Shown here: positions 46,767 through 55,667 of the stretch, piece by piece
How the letters are laid out: each line of letters starts with the position of its first letter
Position numbering within the stretch: the stretch's first letter is position 1
Origin: CALKWS01 sp051020515
Lineage (GTDB): Bacteria > Actinomycetota > Actinomycetes > Actinomycetales > Beutenbergiaceae
DNA: 64,000 nucleotides
Assembly: GCF_051020515.1 (NCBI RefSeq)
Contig: NZ_CP194857.1
Span: forward strand, 2,356,001-2,420,000
Direction of reading: 5' to 3'
Position numbers and translations under genes: made by a program
Notes under the pieces: model-generated
What the model saw: only the letters and a program-made list of their open reading frames with translations
Told to the model about the DNA's origin: nothing
Database searches by the model: none

Positions 46767-47273
46767 TTACCCCGCGGGGGCGATCCCGCGGATATAGGCC
46801 GCCTGGCCAAGGTGCTGCAGGCAGTCCCCGATCACACTGACCAGGCGGATCGCGACGGTCACCGGTGGGTCCCAGTCGGAGTTGACCACGCGCTCCAGTT
46901 CGTCGCCGTCCAGCCTCCCGACGTACTCCAACGTACGGGCGTGCACCTGAGCGTGGTAGTCACGCAGATCCGCAGCGGAGATGCGGACGGCTGCCACGTC
47001 GTCCGGAGAGTGGCCGAACCCGGTGTCGCTGACGTCCAAGGGCAGGTCCAGGCGCTCATGCCACTGCGGCCACACCTGCTCGGTGCCGGCGAGGTCGCTG
47101 ACGTGATCGTCCTGGACCCGGCTCTGGTGCCAGAGCAGCCAGGCGATCGTGTTGGCGTCCGCGGCAGGACGCCACCGGGAAGTCTCCGGGCTCAGCCCAT
47201 CGGTGAGGTCCTCGACCAGTTCGTCGATCCTGCCGAAGTGGTCGGTCAGCATTGCTCTCGCGTGCTCAGTCAT
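46767..47273 (-). CDS. DinB/DUF664-type putative mycothiol-dependent protein
   Basis: A 168-residue four-helix-bundle protein of the DinB fold. TIAWLLWHQSRVQDDHVSDL carries a metal-binding His, and SVIGDCLQHLGQAAYIRGI carries the C-terminal His that completes the site; RMSPETSRWRP-like SPETSRWRPAADANT is characteristic of DUF664 members. Some homologues are mycothiol-dependent detoxifying enzymes, but the substrate here is unknown. ATG 47273 is at the end of TAGATCA; no Shine-Dalgarno is seen. Confidence 0.82.
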   Translation of the reverse strand: MTEHARAMLTDHFGRIDELVEDLTDGLSPETSRWRPAADANTIAWLLWHQSRVQDDHVSDLAGTEQVWPQWHERLDLPLDVSDTGFGHSPDDVAAVRISAADLRDYHAQVHARTLEYVGRLDGDELERVVNSDWDPPVTVAIRLVSVIGDCLQHLGQAAYIRGIAPAG

Positions 47274-47475
47274 TGATCTAGCATCCCCGCCGGCCGTGAC
47301 GAGCGCCAGCCCGCACGAGCAGGTGATGCGGTCGGTTGTCCACGACGCCCCGAGCGGGACGTGGATCCTGGGACCGCTGGTACACCCGAGACCAGTTCGC
47401 CGACGCCCTGCTGGCGCGGGATCGTTGGCCCGCTGGTGCCCTCCTGCCCCGGAGGGCACCCGCACGGGCGCAGGA

Positions 47476-48375
47476 TCAGCGCCTTGGAAACAGTGCCAGC
47501 GCGTCGTCGATCATCCGGTGCCCCTGCGCCTCAAACGCCTCGTCGCCCACCGAATAGGCCCACGCTGCCGTTGCGATCGCCTCGGTGAGCAGGATGAAGC
47601 GCCAGTCCGGTCCACGTGGGTCGGACCCGTACCCCTCGATGAAAGCGCGTTCCAGGTCCCCACGGGTACGGAACTGCTGCACGGCGAGCCGGGCCAGGTC
47701 GGTCTGCGCCGGCCGCCACCCGGCGCGACCGAAGTCGATGACGGCGAGTTTCCCGGCGTGCACCATCCAATTGCGGGGTTGGTAGTCGCCGTGGGTGGGC
47801 ACGAGCCGCACCGCTTTGGTGGGGTGGTCGGCGAGCAGGGCACGCAATCGCCTCACCGTGGCCGACGGGATGCGATGCTCCCCGGCCAGCCACCGCAGCG
47901 CCCGCTGCTTGCGGGCAGTGTTGAATTCGATCCCCAGGTCGGAGTCCATGCGCCGATCCTGACCATGGAACGCCGCCAGGAGTGCGCCGGCCTGCCGGTA
48001 GGTCTGCGGTTGCTGCTCGGAGTCGTTGCCTTGCACGAGTTCCCCGGGCAGGAACTCGGCCACGAGGACGCGTGCGTCGTCGTCCACGTGATGCAGCACC
48101 GGCGCCGCACCCAGGTGGCGCAGTGGCCCCACCCAGTGCCGGTAGGCGTCCAACTCCCGGGAGAAATGGTGGTTGCCCGGACCGCATGCCTTGACGATGA
48201 CGTCCTCGGCGATGCCCGGGGTGCGGACCCGCAGCACCGTGGAATCGATCAACCCCCAACTCAGGTCCGCCACGACATGCGCGCCGGGCAGCCACCGCTG
48301 CACCAGGAGCCGCTGGTCCGGCCTCAGCCCAGGCAATGCCGTGTCCCGGTCCGGGCCGCCGTCGGGGCCGGTCAT
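47476..48375 (-). CDS. Phosphotransferase of the aminoglycoside phosphotransferase (APH) family
   Basis: A 299-residue small-molecule kinase. Catalytic loop VPTHGDYQPRNWMVHAG, metal-binding Asp in LAVIDFGRAGWRPAQTDLARL; ATP-site Lys in EDVIVKACGPGN. The substrate cannot be inferred; the APH family includes many non-resistance kinases. ATG 48375 overlaps the stop of the aldo/keto reductase gene (ATGA), so both are translated together and may act on related metabolites. Confidence 0.85.
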   Translation of the reverse strand: MTGPDGGPDRDTALPGLRPDQRLLVQRWLPGAHVVADLSWGLIDSTVLRVRTPGIAEDVIVKACGPGNHHFSRELDAYRHWVGPLRHLGAAPVLHHVDDDARVLVAEFLPGELVQGNDSEQQPQTYRQAGALLAAFHGQDRRMDSDLGIEFNTARKQRALRWLAGEHRIPSATVRRLRALLADHPTKAVRLVPTHGDYQPRNWMVHAGKLAVIDFGRAGWRPAQTDLARLAVQQFRTRGDLERAFIEGYGSDPRGPDWRFILLTEAIATAAWAYSVGDEAFEAQGHRMIDDALALFPRR

Positions 48376-49274
48376 GCCTTCGCGGCCGTGGTGACGGTCT
48401 CGAGCCGGCGCAGGTCGGTGGCGGAGAGCCGGAGGTCGGCTGCGGCGACGTTCGCGTGCAGGTGGCGCATGCTCGCGGTCCCGGGCAAGGGAACGACTCG
48501 GACGCCGTGTTCCTGCTGTCGGTGGTGCACCCAGGCCAGCGCGACCTGACCGATTGTGGCGTCGTGGCCGGTGGCGATCTCACCCAGCGCTGCCCGGAGC
48601 CCGGCGGTTACGGGACCGTCGGTGCGGCGCTGCGGCTGTGCGTGCAGGAGGCCCTGGCCGGTCGGGGAGTGCGCCACCACCACCACGCCCAACTCCGCCG
48701 CGGTGGGCAGCAATTCATCCTCGATACCGCGCTGGACCAACGACCATTGCTCCTGCAGGGCCGCAACAGGGTGTACCGCGTGGGCACGCCGCAGATCCTC
48801 AGCGGTGACGTTGGACAGCCCGATGGCGCGGATCTTGCCCTGATCGACCAGTTCCGCCATCGCTCCGACGGTGTCCTCGATCGGTACCGTCTCACTGCGC
48901 AGGTGCAGGTAGTACAGATCGATCGCCTCGACTCCCAGCCGCTGAAGACTCGCCTCGCTCGCCGACCGCACGTAGGCAGGGTCGGCCCGGGCCTCGAAGC
49001 CTGCTGCCAGATCATCGCGCCGCACCAGGCCGAACTTGCTCGCCAGCACCACGTCATCGCGTCGCGTCCTGATCGCGCGGCCGACCAACTCCTCGTTCTG
49101 GTAGGCGTCCGCGGTGTCGATCATCGTGACACCGAGATCGAGGGCGGCGTTGAGAACAGCCACCGGATCCCGGTCAGCAGTGCCGGCGTCGTCCTCGCTC
49201 AACCTCATCGAGCCGAAACCCTGACGGCCGTAGGTGTCGCCTTCCGGTACGGACCCCGTCTGCGCTGCTGCCAT
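48372..49274 (-). CDS. Aldo/keto reductase
   Basis: A 300-residue NADPH-dependent oxidoreductase with a TIM-barrel fold. Catalytic Asp and Tyr are in GVTMIDTADAYQNEELVGRAI, Lys in VVLASKFGLV, and LYYLHLRSETVPIEDTVGAMAEL supplies the usual His (L-H). RVVPLPGTASMRHLHANVAA binds NADPH. ATG 49274 has TAGGCT on the coding strand six bases upstream (49286 down to 49281), indicating a leaderless mRNA. First gene of a two-gene unit with the APH-like kinase. Confidence 0.9.
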   Translation of the reverse strand: MAAAQTGSVPEGDTYGRQGFGSMRLSEDDAGTADRDPVAVLNAALDLGVTMIDTADAYQNEELVGRAIRTRRDDVVLASKFGLVRRDDLAAGFEARADPAYVRSASEASLQRLGVEAIDLYYLHLRSETVPIEDTVGAMAELVDQGKIRAIGLSNVTAEDLRRAHAVHPVAALQEQWSLVQRGIEDELLPTAAELGVVVVAHSPTGQGLLHAQPQRRTDGPVTAGLRAALGEIATGHDATIGQVALAWVHHRQQEHGVRVVPLPGTASMRHLHANVAAADLRLSATDLRRLETVTTAAKA

Positions 49275-49326
49275 GAGGAAAGCCTATGACCCGCGCCGCA
49301 GGAGAGGTCCGGGACGGTCCGGCGCC

Positions 49327-50715
49327 TTAGCGCTCCTGCAGCTCCTTGCCCGTCCACTCCGGCAGGAACAGGGCCGCTACCCCGGCCAGCACGAAGAAGA
49401 AGGCGAACACCCCGAACGCCAGCGGGGCACCACCGATCGAGATGAACACGGGGGTGGACAGCGGCGCAAGGATCGCTGCGACCCGCCCGAACGCCGCGGC
49501 GCTCCCGGACCCGGTGCCCCGCAACCGGGTCGGGTAGATCTCCGGCGTCACCGCATACAGCGCACCCCAGGCACCCAGGTTGAACGCCGACATCGCCATC
49601 CCGGCGGCGATGATGGTCGCCACCGTATCCGCTTGGCCGAAGAGCACCGCGGCGACCGCCGACAGACCCAGGAACGAGGCCAGCGTGGCTCGCCGTCCCC
49701 ACTTCTCGATCAGGATCGCCGCCACCGCGTACCCGGGCAGCTGGGCCAGGGTGATGATCAGGGTGTACTCGAAGGACTGGACCAGGTCATACCCCTGCTG
49801 TAGCAGCAGCGTGGGCAGCCAGATGAACGCCCCGTAGTAGGAGAAGTTCACCCCGAACCAGGCCAGCCAGATCGCGATGGTGCGCCGGCGCAGGCGCGGG
49901 GACCACAACTCCCGCCAGTTCGGCGGCGGCGCGGGATCTCCCACCGGTGGGGAGGGGGCCGCCGGGGTAGCAGTGGAGGCCTCGAAGTAGCGCACCGACC
50001 TCTCCGCCTCCTCCTCCCGGCCACGTTGTTCCAGGAAGCGCACCGACTCCGGCAGCGCGTAGCGCACCACCAGGGCGTAGGCCGCCGGGACCATCCCGAT
50101 CACGAACGCCCAACGCCACCCGGTGCCGGGGTTGACCACGAAGTAGCCGATCACCGCGGCGGCCAGCCATCCCACCGCCCAGAACGCCTCCAGGATCACG
50201 ATCATCCGGCCCCGGATCCGCTTGGGTGCGTACTCACTCACCAAGGTGGAGGCCACCGGAAGTTCGGCCCCCAGGCCCAGACCGATGATGAAGCGCAGCA
50301 CGATGAGCATCACCAGGCCGGTGGACAGCGCCGCCGCCCCGGTGGCCAGCCCGTAGATCAACAGCGTCAGGGCGAACACCTGCCGGCGCCCGATCCGGTC
50401 CGCGAGCAACCCGCCCAGGCTGGCGCCCACCGCCATCCCGACGAACCCGATCGAGGCCACCACCGAGAGTTCGGTGCTGGTCAGGTTCCAGGCGATGCCC
50501 AGGGCGGCCATGATGAACGAGATCAGCGCCACGTCCATCGCATCCAGCGCCCAGCCGATCCCCGAACCGACCAGGAGGCGCCCGTGGGCCCGTCCGAACG
50601 GGAGACGATCCAAGCGCTGGGCGCGGGTCATCGTCCCCGCGGAGCCGGCGTCGGCGGGCGCGCCAGGACCGTCGCCAGGGACGGCCGGGTTGGGACTGGT
50701 GTTCTGATCGGTCAT
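49327..50715 (-). CDS. MFS transporter, metabolite:H+ symporter type
   Basis: A 462-residue transporter with 12 predicted helices. The conserved loop between helices 2 and 3 is GGLLADRIGRRQVFALTLL, and LGAELPVASTLVSEYAPKRIRGRM is the second family signature, as in sugar and aromatic-acid symporters. A Pro/Ala-rich loop (about 250-270) lies between the halves. ATG 50715 has AGGAGGG upstream. Substrate unknown; the neighbouring alditol-oxidase-like gene on the same strand hints at sugars or polyols. Confidence 0.9.
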   Translation of the reverse strand: MTDQNTSPNPAVPGDGPGAPADAGSAGTMTRAQRLDRLPFGRAHGRLLVGSGIGWALDAMDVALISFIMAALGIAWNLTSTELSVVASIGFVGMAVGASLGGLLADRIGRRQVFALTLLIYGLATGAAALSTGLVMLIVLRFIIGLGLGAELPVASTLVSEYAPKRIRGRMIVILEAFWAVGWLAAAVIGYFVVNPGTGWRWAFVIGMVPAAYALVVRYALPESVRFLEQRGREEEAERSVRYFEASTATPAAPSPPVGDPAPPPNWRELWSPRLRRRTIAIWLAWFGVNFSYYGAFIWLPTLLLQQGYDLVQSFEYTLIITLAQLPGYAVAAILIEKWGRRATLASFLGLSAVAAVLFGQADTVATIIAAGMAMSAFNLGAWGALYAVTPEIYPTRLRGTGSGSAAAFGRVAAILAPLSTPVFISIGGAPLAFGVFAFFFVLAGVAALFLPEWTGKELQER

Positions 50716-50769
50716 CGGAACCCTCCTGCGGACACGTGCGGGCGGCCCCGGTACGGGACCCCGTCGAGA

Positions 50770-52062
50770 CTAGCGCCCGGCGCCGGTGCCCCCGAAGACC
50801 CAGGTGTCCAGGAACTCGTTGCGGAAGCACCCGTGGGGATCGCACCGGGCCGCCAGGTCGCGAAAACGCCCCAGCATCGGGTAGCGGCGGGCCAGGCGCA
50901 GCGGATCGGTGCGGAACCACTTGGCCCAGTGCGGACGGGCCTCGAAGGGGGCCAGCACCTCGTCGATCACCGGCAGTACCGCCGCCACCGGCTCCGGGTC
51001 CATGCCCATCGTGAAGTGCACACTGATGCTCCGGCGCCGGTAGGCGGGGGAGAGCCACAAGTCATCGGCGGCGATCGTGCGCACCTCACTGATGTGCAGC
51101 AGCGGACCGACCCGCTCGCGCAGGGTGCTCGACCCACGTAAGGCATCCAGCGCCGGGATCGCCAGGTCGCGCGGGAGCGCGTACTCGACCTGGATCTCCG
51201 CGCCGGAGGAGGGGGTGAACCCCATCCGGAAGTGCGGCAGCCGCTCGTGCCACGGCCCGGCCACCCCCTGCTGCGGGGTGCACACGCGCGCGTCGGCCGA
51301 GCGAACCGGGTGCTGGTCGGCCGGCGCCGCATAGGCGCCCAGCACGCCGGGGGAGGCGCCGCCGTCGGGCCCATCGGTACGGCGCTTCACCCAGACCGAA
51401 TCGACCGAGTCGGCCCGCCAGGAGGGGAACAGGCTGACCGAGGTGCCCAGCGCGGTGAGGGCGTCGAAGTCCTCCAGCACCAGGTCCCAGGGCACGTCGT
51501 TGAAGACCCACTGGCGCACCCGGTACGCCGGCTCGATCCGCATCGTCACGCGCGTGGTCACCCCCAATGCGCCCAGGCTCACCACCGCGCCCTCGAAGTC
51601 CGGCTCGCCCCGGGCGATCCGGTGCACCTGCCCCTGGGCGTCGATGAATTCCAGCCCGACGACGGCGGCTGCCAGGCTCCTGACCCCGTCGCCGGAGCCA
51701 TGGGTGCCGGTGGCGATCGCCCCGGCTACCGAGATGTGTGGCAGTGAGGCCATCGCGTGCAGCGCGAAACCGGCCCGGTCCAGCGCCTCGGCGAGATCGC
51801 CGTAGGTGACCGCTGCGCTCACCGTGACAGTCCCTGCTCGCTCGTCGATCTCGATCTGCGGCTCCAGCCCGGCCAGGCTGATCAGGTCACCGGGGGAGTC
51901 GGGCAGGGCGTTGAAGGAGTGCCGCGTGCCCAGGGCGCGGATCCTCGGCGCTGCGGCGATGATCCGCCGGGCCTGGTCGAGGCTGGTCGGGCGGTGCAGG
52001 GTGCGGGCGCCGAACACGTGGCTGCCCGCCCAGTTGATCCCCGGGCCGGTGTGCGCGCTCAT
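50770..52062 (-). CDS. Alditol oxidase / aldonolactone oxidase-like FAD enzyme
   Basis: A 430-residue VAO-type flavoprotein. The FAD domain has RALGTRHSFNALPDSPGDLISL (in alditol oxidase the His in this motif carries covalent FAD) and SVAGAIATGTHGSGDGVRSLAA; the C-terminal substrate domain ends in DPHGCFRNEFLDTWVFG. Closest pattern: xylitol/alditol oxidase. Likely reaction: oxidation of a polyol with reduction of oxygen to hydrogen peroxide. ATG 52062 overlaps the stop of the preceding membrane-protein gene (ATGA), so it is the last gene of the MoxR operon. Confidence 0.87.
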   Translation of the reverse strand: MSAHTGPGINWAGSHVFGARTLHRPTSLDQARRIIAAAPRIRALGTRHSFNALPDSPGDLISLAGLEPQIEIDERAGTVTVSAAVTYGDLAEALDRAGFALHAMASLPHISVAGAIATGTHGSGDGVRSLAAAVVGLEFIDAQGQVHRIARGEPDFEGAVVSLGALGVTTRVTMRIEPAYRVRQWVFNDVPWDLVLEDFDALTALGTSVSLFPSWRADSVDSVWVKRRTDGPDGGASPGVLGAYAAPADQHPVRSADARVCTPQQGVAGPWHERLPHFRMGFTPSSGAEIQVEYALPRDLAIPALDALRGSSTLRERVGPLLHISEVRTIAADDLWLSPAYRRRSISVHFTMGMDPEPVAAVLPVIDEVLAPFEARPHWAKWFRTDPLRLARRYPMLGRFRDLAARCDPHGCFRNEFLDTWVFGGTGAGR

Positions 52063-52619
52063 GTCAGGCTGCGCAGTGCGCGCACCATCACCGCAGTGAG
52101 ACCTACCAGCACCGCCAGGACCACGACGGCGATCCAGACCACCGAGTCCCCGACCCGCGGCAGCGCCAGGGCCAGGTGCATGAACGTCTGCGCGATGACC
52201 TGTAGTACCAGGAACGGCCATCCCACCCGCGCCAACACCCGCAGCTCCACCACCGCGTCCCAGCTCACCCCGCCGACCACACGCGAGAGCACCAGGAACC
52301 CGTGCACGCAGAACACCACGACGGTCGATTCGGCCACCGTGGGCTCCCCGACCATCAGCCCCCAGCCGAGGAACGCGGCCACCCCCACCGGCAACCCGTA
52401 GCCCGGCCAGAACGCCACGGTCAGCGAGAACAGGATCATCAGCACCATCGTCACGACCGAGCTCGCGACCAGCACGCTCGCGCTCACCGCCAGCAGCAGG
52501 GCGGCGAGGCGCAGCACCCAGGCCGCCACGACCGGCCCCAGGTGCAGCCGCATCGCCGGCGGCCGCTGCTCGGGCAGGCTCGCCTCGGCCCGGCGCGCCC
52601 AGTTCGACACCCGCCCCAT
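52059..52619 (-). CDS. Membrane protein in the MoxR-DUF58 operon
   Basis: A 186-residue protein with about five to six helices starting after residue 28 (VVAAWVLRLAALLLAVSASVLVASS, then VVTMVLMILFSLTVAFWPGYGLPVG and others). No domain recognised. The start ATG 52619 overlaps the DUF58 stop by one base (TGATG). Position between DUF58 and the alditol oxidase gene indicates a role with that system, possibly as a membrane partner. Confidence 0.75.
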   Translation of the reverse strand: MGRVSNWARRAEASLPEQRPPAMRLHLGPVVAAWVLRLAALLLAVSASVLVASSVVTMVLMILFSLTVAFWPGYGLPVGVAAFLGWGLMVGEPTVAESTVVVFCVHGFLVLSRVVGGVSWDAVVELRVLARVGWPFLVLQVIAQTFMHLALALPRVGDSVVWIAVVVLAVLVGLTAVMVRALRSLT

Positions 52620-54151
52620 CAGCGACCACCCCGCTGCACCGTCGAGGCGACCATGAGGGCCTCCTCGGGGTTCATGGCGGTGCCGTGCCCGTCCGGGTCG
52701 CCGACCCAGTGGACCACGTCGATGCCCTGCCGGCGCAGCTCGGCCAGCCGCAACCCGCGCTCCAGCCGGATCAGTTGGAACGATGTGGCAGCGTAGGGAT
52801 CCAACCGTGCGGTGTTGAGCGCGGGGAGCACGTCCACGGCGATCACCCGGTGCCCCTGGGAGCGCCACAGAGTGGCCACGGCACTGGCCTCGTCGTCCAG
52901 GAAGGTGGAGAAGATCACCGCCAGCGCACCGGAGGGCAGTCTCGGGGAGCGCTGGCGTGGCTGCGGGCTGCCCTCCGGTGCGATCCGGGCCAGGCGCTGG
53001 GTGATCCGTTCGAGGTGCTTGCCGCCCGCGGCCGGGGCCACCGGGCGTCGTCGCCTGCCCAGGTCGTCCAGCCCCACCCGGTCCCCGCCCTTCAGGTAGA
53101 ACTGGGCCACCGACGTCGCGGCCTCCCGCGCCAGGTCCACCGAGGTCGCGTGCGTCATCCTGGCCGGGGTGCCGCCGGACCACGTGTCCACGTCCGGGCC
53201 GACGTCGTCGCGGGAGTCCACCACCAGCATCACCGTGGCGTCGGCGCTGGCCAGCGTGCGCCGCACGTACAGCGCGCCCAGCTTCTGGGTGCGCGGGTCC
53301 AACGAGCGACGCACGGTGGTGCGCCAGTCGATCCGGCGCAGCCGGTCCCCGGGGGTGAACTCGTGGATGTCGTGCAGTTCCATGCCCTCGCCCACGCGGC
53401 GTGAGGTGTGCGGTCCCACCAGCCCTTGCAGCCGGAACGGCAGCGGCATGCGCCGCAGCGGACGCGCCGGCGGGCGCACCATCATCGGCACCGGGCCGGC
53501 AGGGGGGCAGTGCGAGGCGAGCAGTTCGTCGTGGCTGGTGGCGATGTAGTCCACCCGGAAGCACTCCAGGACCCCGGTGCGAGCGGTCTCCAGGGACATG
53601 CCGATGGAGCGGTCCGGCTCGGCCACGACCACCGCCTCGGTGGTGCGATAGCCATTGGTGGCCACCCGCATCCGGACCACCGAGGTGCCCGGCGGGGTGC
53701 GCAGGGTCAGGGTGGCGCCGACCGTGCCCGGTTCGGCGGTGCCGGGCGCGCCGGGAGCCGTGCCGGCGCCCGGGGACAGGCCCGGCCGCAACTGCGCCTG
53801 CACGTCCTGGCGGGGTTGGGAGAACCACGCCCACGCCGTCCCGAGCACCATCGGCAGGGCGAGCGCGGCGAGGTCGGGCCGGGACGTCGTGACGCCCAGC
53901 ACGAGTAGCACCATCCCCAGACCCCCGGTCAGCACCGCCGAGGTGCCCGGCACCCAGACGGTCGCCGCACCGCCCGGCCCGGCTGAGCCAGCCGCCCCGC
54001 TCGAGCCGCCCGGGGTGCCTGCCTCACCCGAGCGGGCCGCCCCGCTCGAGCCGCCCGGGGTGCCCGGCCCATCAGAGCGGGACCGGGCCGGCTCGGCAGA
54101 GGTGGGTTGCGCAGTCGTCGGCCCCGCACCCGGTGAGTGCGCGGAACTCAC
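52619..54151 (-). CDS. DUF58 family protein of a MoxR system
   Basis: A 510-residue protein. After a Pro/Ser/Gly-rich N-terminus (about 1-65) come two helices, then the DUF58 core: EGMELHDIHEFTPGDRLRRIDWRTTVRRSLDPRTQ is diagnostic. A von Willebrand A-like metal site may follow in VMLVVDSRDDVG. DUF58 proteins act with MoxR AAA+ ATPases as chaperone-like partners for membrane or secreted proteins. GTG 54151 overlaps the MoxR stop (GTGA). The N-terminal segment contains a 45-bp tandem duplication (53991-54080). Confidence 0.87.
   Translation of the reverse strand: MSSAHSPGAGPTTAQPTSAEPARSRSDGPGTPGGSSGAARSGEAGTPGGSSGAAGSAGPGGAATVWVPGTSAVLTGGLGMVLLVLGVTTSRPDLAALALPMVLGTAWAWFSQPRQDVQAQLRPGLSPGAGTAPGAPGTAEPGTVGATLTLRTPPGTSVVRMRVATNGYRTTEAVVVAEPDRSIGMSLETARTGVLECFRVDYIATSHDELLASHCPPAGPVPMMVRPPARPLRRMPLPFRLQGLVGPHTSRRVGEGMELHDIHEFTPGDRLRRIDWRTTVRRSLDPRTQKLGALYVRRTLASADATVMLVVDSRDDVGPDVDTWSGGTPARMTHATSVDLAREAATSVAQFYLKGGDRVGLDDLGRRRRPVAPAAGGKHLERITQRLARIAPEGSPQPRQRSPRLPSGALAVIFSTFLDDEASAVATLWRSQGHRVIAVDVLPALNTARLDPYAATSFQLIRLERGLRLAELRRQGIDVVHWVGDPDGHGTAMNPEEALMVASTVQRGGR
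53991..54080. repeat. Two-copy 45-bp tandem repeat in the DUF58 gene
   Basis: The unit starting at 53991 recurs at 54036, identical in its first 29 bases and diverging after that. It encodes two similar 15-residue blocks containing TPGGSSGAA in the low-complexity N-terminus. Confidence 0.6.
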
Positions 54152-55152
54152 GACGAAGCGCCGACCGGGGCCTCGGCGCGCGCTGTGGCCGGGGTGGGGA
54201 CCTCCTCGAGCAGACGCGCCACGATCTGGTCGGCCGAGGCCCCCGCAGCCCACGCCGCGGGGGTGAGCACCAACCGGTGCGCCAGCGCCGGTACGGCCAC
54301 GTCCTTGACGTCCTCCGGGGTGACGAACTCGCGTCCGTCCAGGACCGCCCGGGCCCGGGCCAGCAGCACCAGCGCCTGGGAGCCGCGCGGGGAGGCCCCG
54401 ACCTCCACAGTGCTCAGCTCCCGGGTCGCCCCGGCCAGCCGCACGCAGTAGTCCAGGATGTCGGCGTCCACGTCCACCGCCTCCACCCCGGCCTGCATGG
54501 CCAGCAGCGTCGTGTCGTCGACGACCTGGTCCACCTCGGCCCACTCGGTGCGCCGGGCGATCCGGCGGGCCAGCACATCGGCCTCCTGGGTCGCATCGGG
54601 GTAGCCGACGGACAGTCGGACCATGAACCGGTCCAACTGGGCCTCGGGCAGGGGATAGGTCCCCTCGTACTCCACCGGGTTGGCCGTGGCCAGCACGTGG
54701 AAGGGCGCGGGGAGCTTGTGCGAGGTGCCCTCCACACTGACCTGGCGCTCGGCCATCGCCTCCAGCAGTGCCGACTGGGTCTTGGGCGCGGTGCGGTTGA
54801 TCTCATCGGCCAGGAACAGCCCGGTGAACACCGGCCCGGGACGGAAGGTGAACTCGGTGGCCGCCGGATCGAACACGTAGGAGCCGGTGATATCGGCCGG
54901 GAGCAGGTCCGGGGTGCACTGCAGCCGCCGGAAGTCCAGACCGAGCGCTCCGGCCAGGGCACGGGCCGCGAGCGTCTTGCCCAGCCCGGGTACGTCCTCG
55001 AACAACACGTGCCCACCGGCCAGGATCGCCGCCAGTGCGGTGCGCAGCGGCTGGGTCATACCGACGACGACGCCGGCCACCTGATCCAGGACGTCATTGC
55101 CCAGCCGGGATACCTCCGGCACGGGGAGCGGGGTGGGAACGGGTGTGGTCAT
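54148..55152 (-). CDS. moxR: MoxR-family AAA+ ATPase
   Basis: A 334-residue ATPase. Walker A VLFEDVPGLGKTLAARALA, Walker B LFLADEINRTAPKTQSALLEAM, sensor 1 LATANPVEYEGTYPLPEAQLDRF and sensor 2 GASPRGSQALVLLARA. MoxR proteins work with DUF58 partners to mature or remodel protein complexes. ATG 55152 overlaps the stop of the upstream membrane-protein gene (ATGA). The order DUF4129-membrane protein-MoxR-DUF58 is common in actinobacteria. Confidence 0.93.
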   Translation of the reverse strand: MTTPVPTPLPVPEVSRLGNDVLDQVAGVVVGMTQPLRTALAAILAGGHVLFEDVPGLGKTLAARALAGALGLDFRRLQCTPDLLPADITGSYVFDPAATEFTFRPGPVFTGLFLADEINRTAPKTQSALLEAMAERQVSVEGTSHKLPAPFHVLATANPVEYEGTYPLPEAQLDRFMVRLSVGYPDATQEADVLARRIARRTEWAEVDQVVDDTTLLAMQAGVEAVDVDADILDYCVRLAGATRELSTVEVGASPRGSQALVLLARARAVLDGREFVTPEDVKDVAVPALAHRLVLTPAAWAAGASADQIVARLLEEVPTPATARAEAPVGASS

Positions 55153-55667
55153 GCCAGGCCCTTTCTGAGGTCGAGTCGTTCGAAAGCGGTCAGGTAGTGG
55201 CGCATCCGGCCGGCGTCCACGGGGGTGGCGCGCGGGTCGTCCAGGAATGCCACGACCTCCTCACCCAGCACCTGGCGGGCCCGCTCGCGCCCCGGTCCGG
55301 ACTCGAGATCCACACCGGCGTGGCGGCAGGCTCGCACTCCCGCTGAGTGCAGGCGACGCACGGCGGGTTCGCGCAGCGTGGTGCGGTTGCCGTAGATCGC
55401 CCAACTCAGGGTGGAGACCTCCCGCCGGGCGCCGTCGCGGCTCTGGTAGGGCAACCGACGGAAGCGCACGACGGCGGGGACCCCGCTGATCGGGATGGCG
55501 GCGGAGATCAGGAGCAGGCTCACGCCGAGCAGGACGGAGTGCCGCCCGCTGAGGCCGATCCAGTACAGCAGGCCGGACAGTGCCACCGCGATCGATGCGG
55601 TGATGATCATCCACCGCCGGGACTGCTGGGTCGGGGTCCGGACCGGTTCGGACGTCGCGATGCTCAT
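55149..55667 (-). CDS. Membrane protein of the MoxR operon
   Basis: A 172-residue protein with two membrane helices (about 26-45 and 50-68) followed by an Arg-rich cytoplasmic segment (RFRRLPYQSRDGARREV). No family assigned. ATG 55667 overlaps the DUF4129 stop (ATGA). Homologues of similar size sit between DUF4129 and MoxR genes in many actinobacteria. Confidence 0.77.
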   Translation of the reverse strand: MSIATSEPVRTPTQQSRRWMIITASIAVALSGLLYWIGLSGRHSVLLGVSLLLISAAIPISGVPAVVRFRRLPYQSRDGARREVSTLSWAIYGNRTTLREPAVRRLHSAGVRACRHAGVDLESGPGRERARQVLGEEVVAFLDDPRATPVDAGRMRHYLTAFERLDLRKGLA

